Below, one piece after another: positions 8,358 through 10,177 of a stretch of DNA of 10,177 bases. The notes under the pieces were generated by a model. It was not told where the DNA came from. It searched no databases and saw only the letters and a program-made list of their open reading frames with translations. The DNA is from Phoronis ovalis (lineage: Eukaryota > Phoronida > Phoronidae). Positions within the stretch are counted from its first letter, which is position 1. Each line of letters begins with the position of its first letter. A program made the translations under genes and the position numbers. Location: assembly GCA_028565635.1 (NCBI GenBank), contig JAOXYB010066856.1:1-10177 (forward strand). Direction: 5' to 3'.

Positions 8358-8549
8358 ATTTATACTACATGCACCTATGAATGTAATTAAGACAGCTACT
8401 ACATTAACTGTAAGTTGGAACTGTAGAAACTTTGCAATGCTGTCATAAACATTGCGACCCCACATGACAGCCTTCACGATGCTTGTGAAATTATCATCTG
8501 TTAAAATAATATCAGAGGCTTCTTTAGCAACATCTGTGCCAGCGATACC
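8358..8549 (-). CDS. ATP2B: PMCA exon: end of P domain and TM5
   Basis: This is a 192-nt, 64-codon exon in phase 0 on both sides, with acceptor TTTTCAG and a near-consensus donor AAT|GTAAGT. It runs [40 protein letters not shown] and [24 protein letters not shown]. The first part closes the P domain. The segment from about residue 41 to 61 is a hydrophobic helix matching TM5, where the VNVVAV core is strongly conserved in PMCAs. The final CSIN lies in the short luminal/extracellular TM5-TM6 loop, which is commonly variable. Confidence 0.97.
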
Positions 8550-8749
8550 CTGAAAATAAAACTACATTGTTATACATGATTATAACTGATTTGTGACTAG
8601 TCCCACTACCTCCAGAGTATATAGTTAATCCTTATATTTATCCTCTATAATATCTGCTTCATACATGTAGCAATACATCTCTTTTCTGCTTTCCACAATA
8701 TGGCAAAGAAATAACTACATTTCACTGAATACTTTTCTTTTATGCGTAC

Positions 8750-8944
8750 CATGGCAAAGCCGACATCTGCCTTTTTCAGTGCTGGTCCATCATTCGTACC
8801 ATCCCCAGTAACAGCAACTACTTCTCTATTGGGATTCAATTTACTGTCTATAATACCTTTAACAAGAGTATATTTGTCTTCTGGTGAGGATCGGGCCATA
8901 ACTCTTAGAGTAGGCCATATTTTGTCCAATAACTTTTGATCAAC
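8750..8944 (-). CDS. ATP2B: PMCA exon: P-domain core, TGDGTNDGP motif
   Basis: This is a 195-nt, 65-codon exon in phase 0 on both sides, with acceptor GTCATAG and donor ATG|GTACGC. It reads [20 protein letters not shown], then [13 protein letters not shown], then [24 protein letters not shown]. The TGDGTNDGP loop coordinates the catalytic Mg2+ and is nearly invariant in P-type ATPases; the two Asp residues and the Lys pair (KK) that follow are intact. The [16 protein letters not shown] helix is typical of PMCAs. The variable linker KLNPNRE sits where animal PMCAs differ most. The plus-strand open frame covering this exon is an antisense shadow. Confidence 0.97.
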
Positions 8945-9261
8945 CTATGACAGAAAAAAGGTGCCTTATGTGATAAGCTTAATTACATGTATTTAGGCAG
9001 GATCTCAACAATTGTTGCAAATTATCACAAACAAACAAATACTCCCCAAATATACAAACATACTTTACAAATATAACTTTCATAGCGTGCCTAATTTTGA
9101 TTAAATGAAGCAAAAACTACACTGTTTGTATTTCATGGTTTTTGGATAGTTGCAGGCATATGCATATCAAGATAAGCCTTATTAACAGTAATTGTCCATT
9201 TTTTGAAGGTGTCTCTAATTCAAATCTACATAATCTACTTCGTAATTTTTCTTACACCTAC
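8945..9261 (-). other. 317-nt intron
   Basis: This phase-0 intron lies between the two P-domain exons. I see nothing in it beyond AT-rich sequence and splice signals. Confidence 0.7.
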
Positions 9262-9441
9262 CTCTCCATCCCGACCACGAATTCTTTTATTGAATTCTCT
9301 ACCTTCAATCACAAGAAAATCATCCCCCGGTTTTAAAATGCCACACTTTGCTGCGATGGAACGAGCAGTGTTCACATTATCACCAGTTACCATTCGTACT
9401 GTGACACCAGCACGCTGACACTTTAATATAGCTGCAGGGAC
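9262..9441 (-). CDS. ATP2B: PMCA exon: phosphorylation domain, MVTGDN motif
   Basis: This is a 180-nt, 60-codon exon in phase 0 on both sides, with acceptor TTATAG and donor GAG|GTAGGT. It begins [17 protein letters not shown], continues [19 protein letters not shown], and ends [11 protein letters not shown]. The TGDN segment is the P-domain loop that helps position ATP and the phosphoryl group in P-type ATPases. The [13 protein letters not shown] stretch is a PMCA-specific feature of the P domain. No residue looks damaged. The intron to the previous exon is 305 nt. Confidence 0.95.
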
Positions 9442-9746
9442 CTATAAGATCACACAGACATTGAAACATTTTAATCAAGCATACACACAAATATATTTTT
9501 CTTGCGCTACACAAAGTGCAATATGCTACATGAATAATGGCATCTTCTGCATTGAAAAAACCTGAAGAAGCTGATTTTCAGTCACTCTCTGCTGACATAT
9601 TCCAAGAGCAATCATTGTTTACCATGATTTTCAACTTTACAAAATTACTTTATACTTTTGTAAGACGCAAACTTAAGCATCCATCACTTTATATTTCCCT
9701 ATAAGCCTTCAAATTTGATTGTTTTTTTAAAACAATTTAAAAATAC
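9442..9746 (-). other. 305-nt intron
   Basis: This phase-0 intron lies directly after the DPVRPE hinge codons. No repeat, ORF or conserved element was recognised. Confidence 0.7.
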
Positions 9747-9868
9747 CTCTGGTCTGACTGGATCTTCAATGCCAACAATTGCAATACATGTTAGGCCATT
9801 AACAATTTCCTGTTCATCTTCCCAGTTCAGTTCACCTTGAAACTGAACTTCATTTTCAGCGTACTCAC
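9747..9868 (-). CDS. ATP2B: PMCA exon: end of nucleotide-binding domain and DPVRP hinge
   Basis: This 122-nt exon enters in phase 1 (two bases finish a codon begun upstream) and then gives 40 codons running from EYAENEV to GIEDPVRPE. The DPVRP element is the hinge that returns from the nucleotide-binding domain to the phosphorylation domain in PMCAs. The preceding [22 protein letters not shown] matches the family's D/NWDxE...LTC.CVVGIEDP pattern. The acceptor is TTTCAG and the donor GAG|GTATTT. The early acidic stretch ([12 protein letters not shown]) is the variable part of this region in animals. The upstream exon it needs is beyond the right edge. Confidence 0.93.
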
Positions 9869-10177
9869 CTGAAATTATACAGTTCTAAAATAAAAGCAGT
9901 TTCAAACTTTTTGGACATAATTATCTGGAGACTATACTATTTATGGTGTGCATTATATTTATATAATTATTATCTGCATTTATTCACGTCATCTAGAATG
10001 TCTCATTGACGAAACACGCCGCTAGACCAAATTAACACTGGAACTAGACATTCCGTGAGTTGTAAACAACTCCGAGAGTGTACCCCCAGCCAAGAATGCT
10101 CCAGTTGGAGAGACTGGCCCTAGTGAAGTTTACAGCTGGTGAGAAGTAGATGCTTATTATAAAAAACATGGACAACA
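9869..10177 (-). other. Partial intron upstream of the first visible exon
   Basis: This is intronic sequence leading to the TTTCAG acceptor at 9870; its donor and the previous exon lie outside the window. Its right third is occupied by repeat copy 2. Confidence 0.7.
10077..10177. repeat. Dispersed repeat, copy 2 (cut by window edge)
   Basis: This is the second copy of the repeat at 6136-6226, in the same orientation, lying in the intron upstream of the first exon in the window. It reaches the last base, so its right end is not seen. Its left end may extend further: the sequence from about 9990 on is less AT-rich than its surroundings and includes a 6-bp hairpin at 10057-10072 (GAGTTG / CAACTC, loop TAAA). 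Confidence 0.7.

Larger units (their letters stand above)
2991..9868 (-). other. ATP2B: PMCA-type Ca2+-ATPase gene, 3' portion (gene span in window)
   Basis: Ten coding exons on the minus strand belong to a plasma-membrane Ca2+-ATPase, which exports cytosolic Ca2+ in exchange for protons using ATP and is relieved of autoinhibition by Ca2+/calmodulin binding to its C-terminal tail. All internal junctions are GT-AG and keep frame; phases are 0 except the 7945-8158/7133-7344 junction and the entry to the first exon, both phase 1. Family signatures seen in order are [91 protein letters not shown] and RGQILWIRG. The order of domains and the tail-type calmodulin site separate it from SERCA and secretory-pathway pumps. 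Introns run from about 200 to 1,304 nt. The phosphorylated Asp and TM1-4 lie outside the window, so pump integrity cannot be judged from here. Confidence 0.97.

Noticed and set aside
8742-8939. 65-codon plus-strand open frame
   Set aside because: It is the antisense of the TGDGTNDGP exon; coding conservation on the minus strand explains its openness.
9142-9418. Two overlapping plus-strand open frames of 64 and 71 codons
   Set aside because: They are mostly antisense to the MVTGDN exon at 9262-9441, with no family similarity.
10057-10072. 6-bp hairpin GAGTTG-TAAA-CAACTC as a possible RNA element
   Set aside because: Too short to stand alone; it is recorded as part of the right-edge repeat region.

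Overview
The window is animal genomic DNA, AT-rich with spliceosomal introns. It holds the 3' portion of one gene on the minus strand, a plasma-membrane calcium-transporting P-type ATPase (PMCA, ATP2B family). The 5' part of the gene, which would encode the N-terminus, TM1-4, the DKTGT phosphorylation site and most of the nucleotide-binding domain, lies beyond the right edge. Invertebrate-like wording in the tail (LTRLQ, FKSTLEDLEEKRSVHS), the low GC and the short introns suggest an invertebrate metazoan, perhaps a marine one. The phylum cannot be fixed from this window.

Reading the minus strand from right to left, eight constitutive-looking exons (9747-9868, 9262-9441, 8750-8944, 8358-8549, 7945-8158, 7133-7344, 6768-6875, 5870-6043) join in frame with GT-AG introns. 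They encode the last stretch of the nucleotide-binding domain, the hinge and P domain ([13 protein letters not shown]), TM5-TM10 and the first half of the C-terminal calmodulin-binding domain (RGQILWIRGLTRLQHQ). The gene then offers two alternative last coding exons, 4191-4565 and 2991-3155. Both are spliced in phase 0 at the point where vertebrate PMCAs undergo alternative splicing ('site C'). Each supplies a different second half of the calmodulin-binding domain, a different regulatory tail and its own C-terminal class I PDZ ligand (ETSI or ETKV).

The rest is introns and presumed 3' UTR or flanking sequence. Positions 1-2990 contain no recognisable gene. They carry several minus-strand AATAAA signals, AT microsatellites, a tandem Pumilio-like octamer and a perfect 8-bp hairpin. 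A dispersed repeat occurs in the intron at 6136-6226 and again at the right edge (10077-10177). A possible in-frame 60-nt cassette exon (7717-7776) lies in the intron that interrupts the TM7-TM8 loop.

The main point of interest is the pair of tandem C-terminal exons. They look like a diverged duplication that would give one calcium pump two calmodulin-sensing and PDZ-targeting tails. I saw no tRNA, rRNA, CRISPR array or second protein-coding gene.
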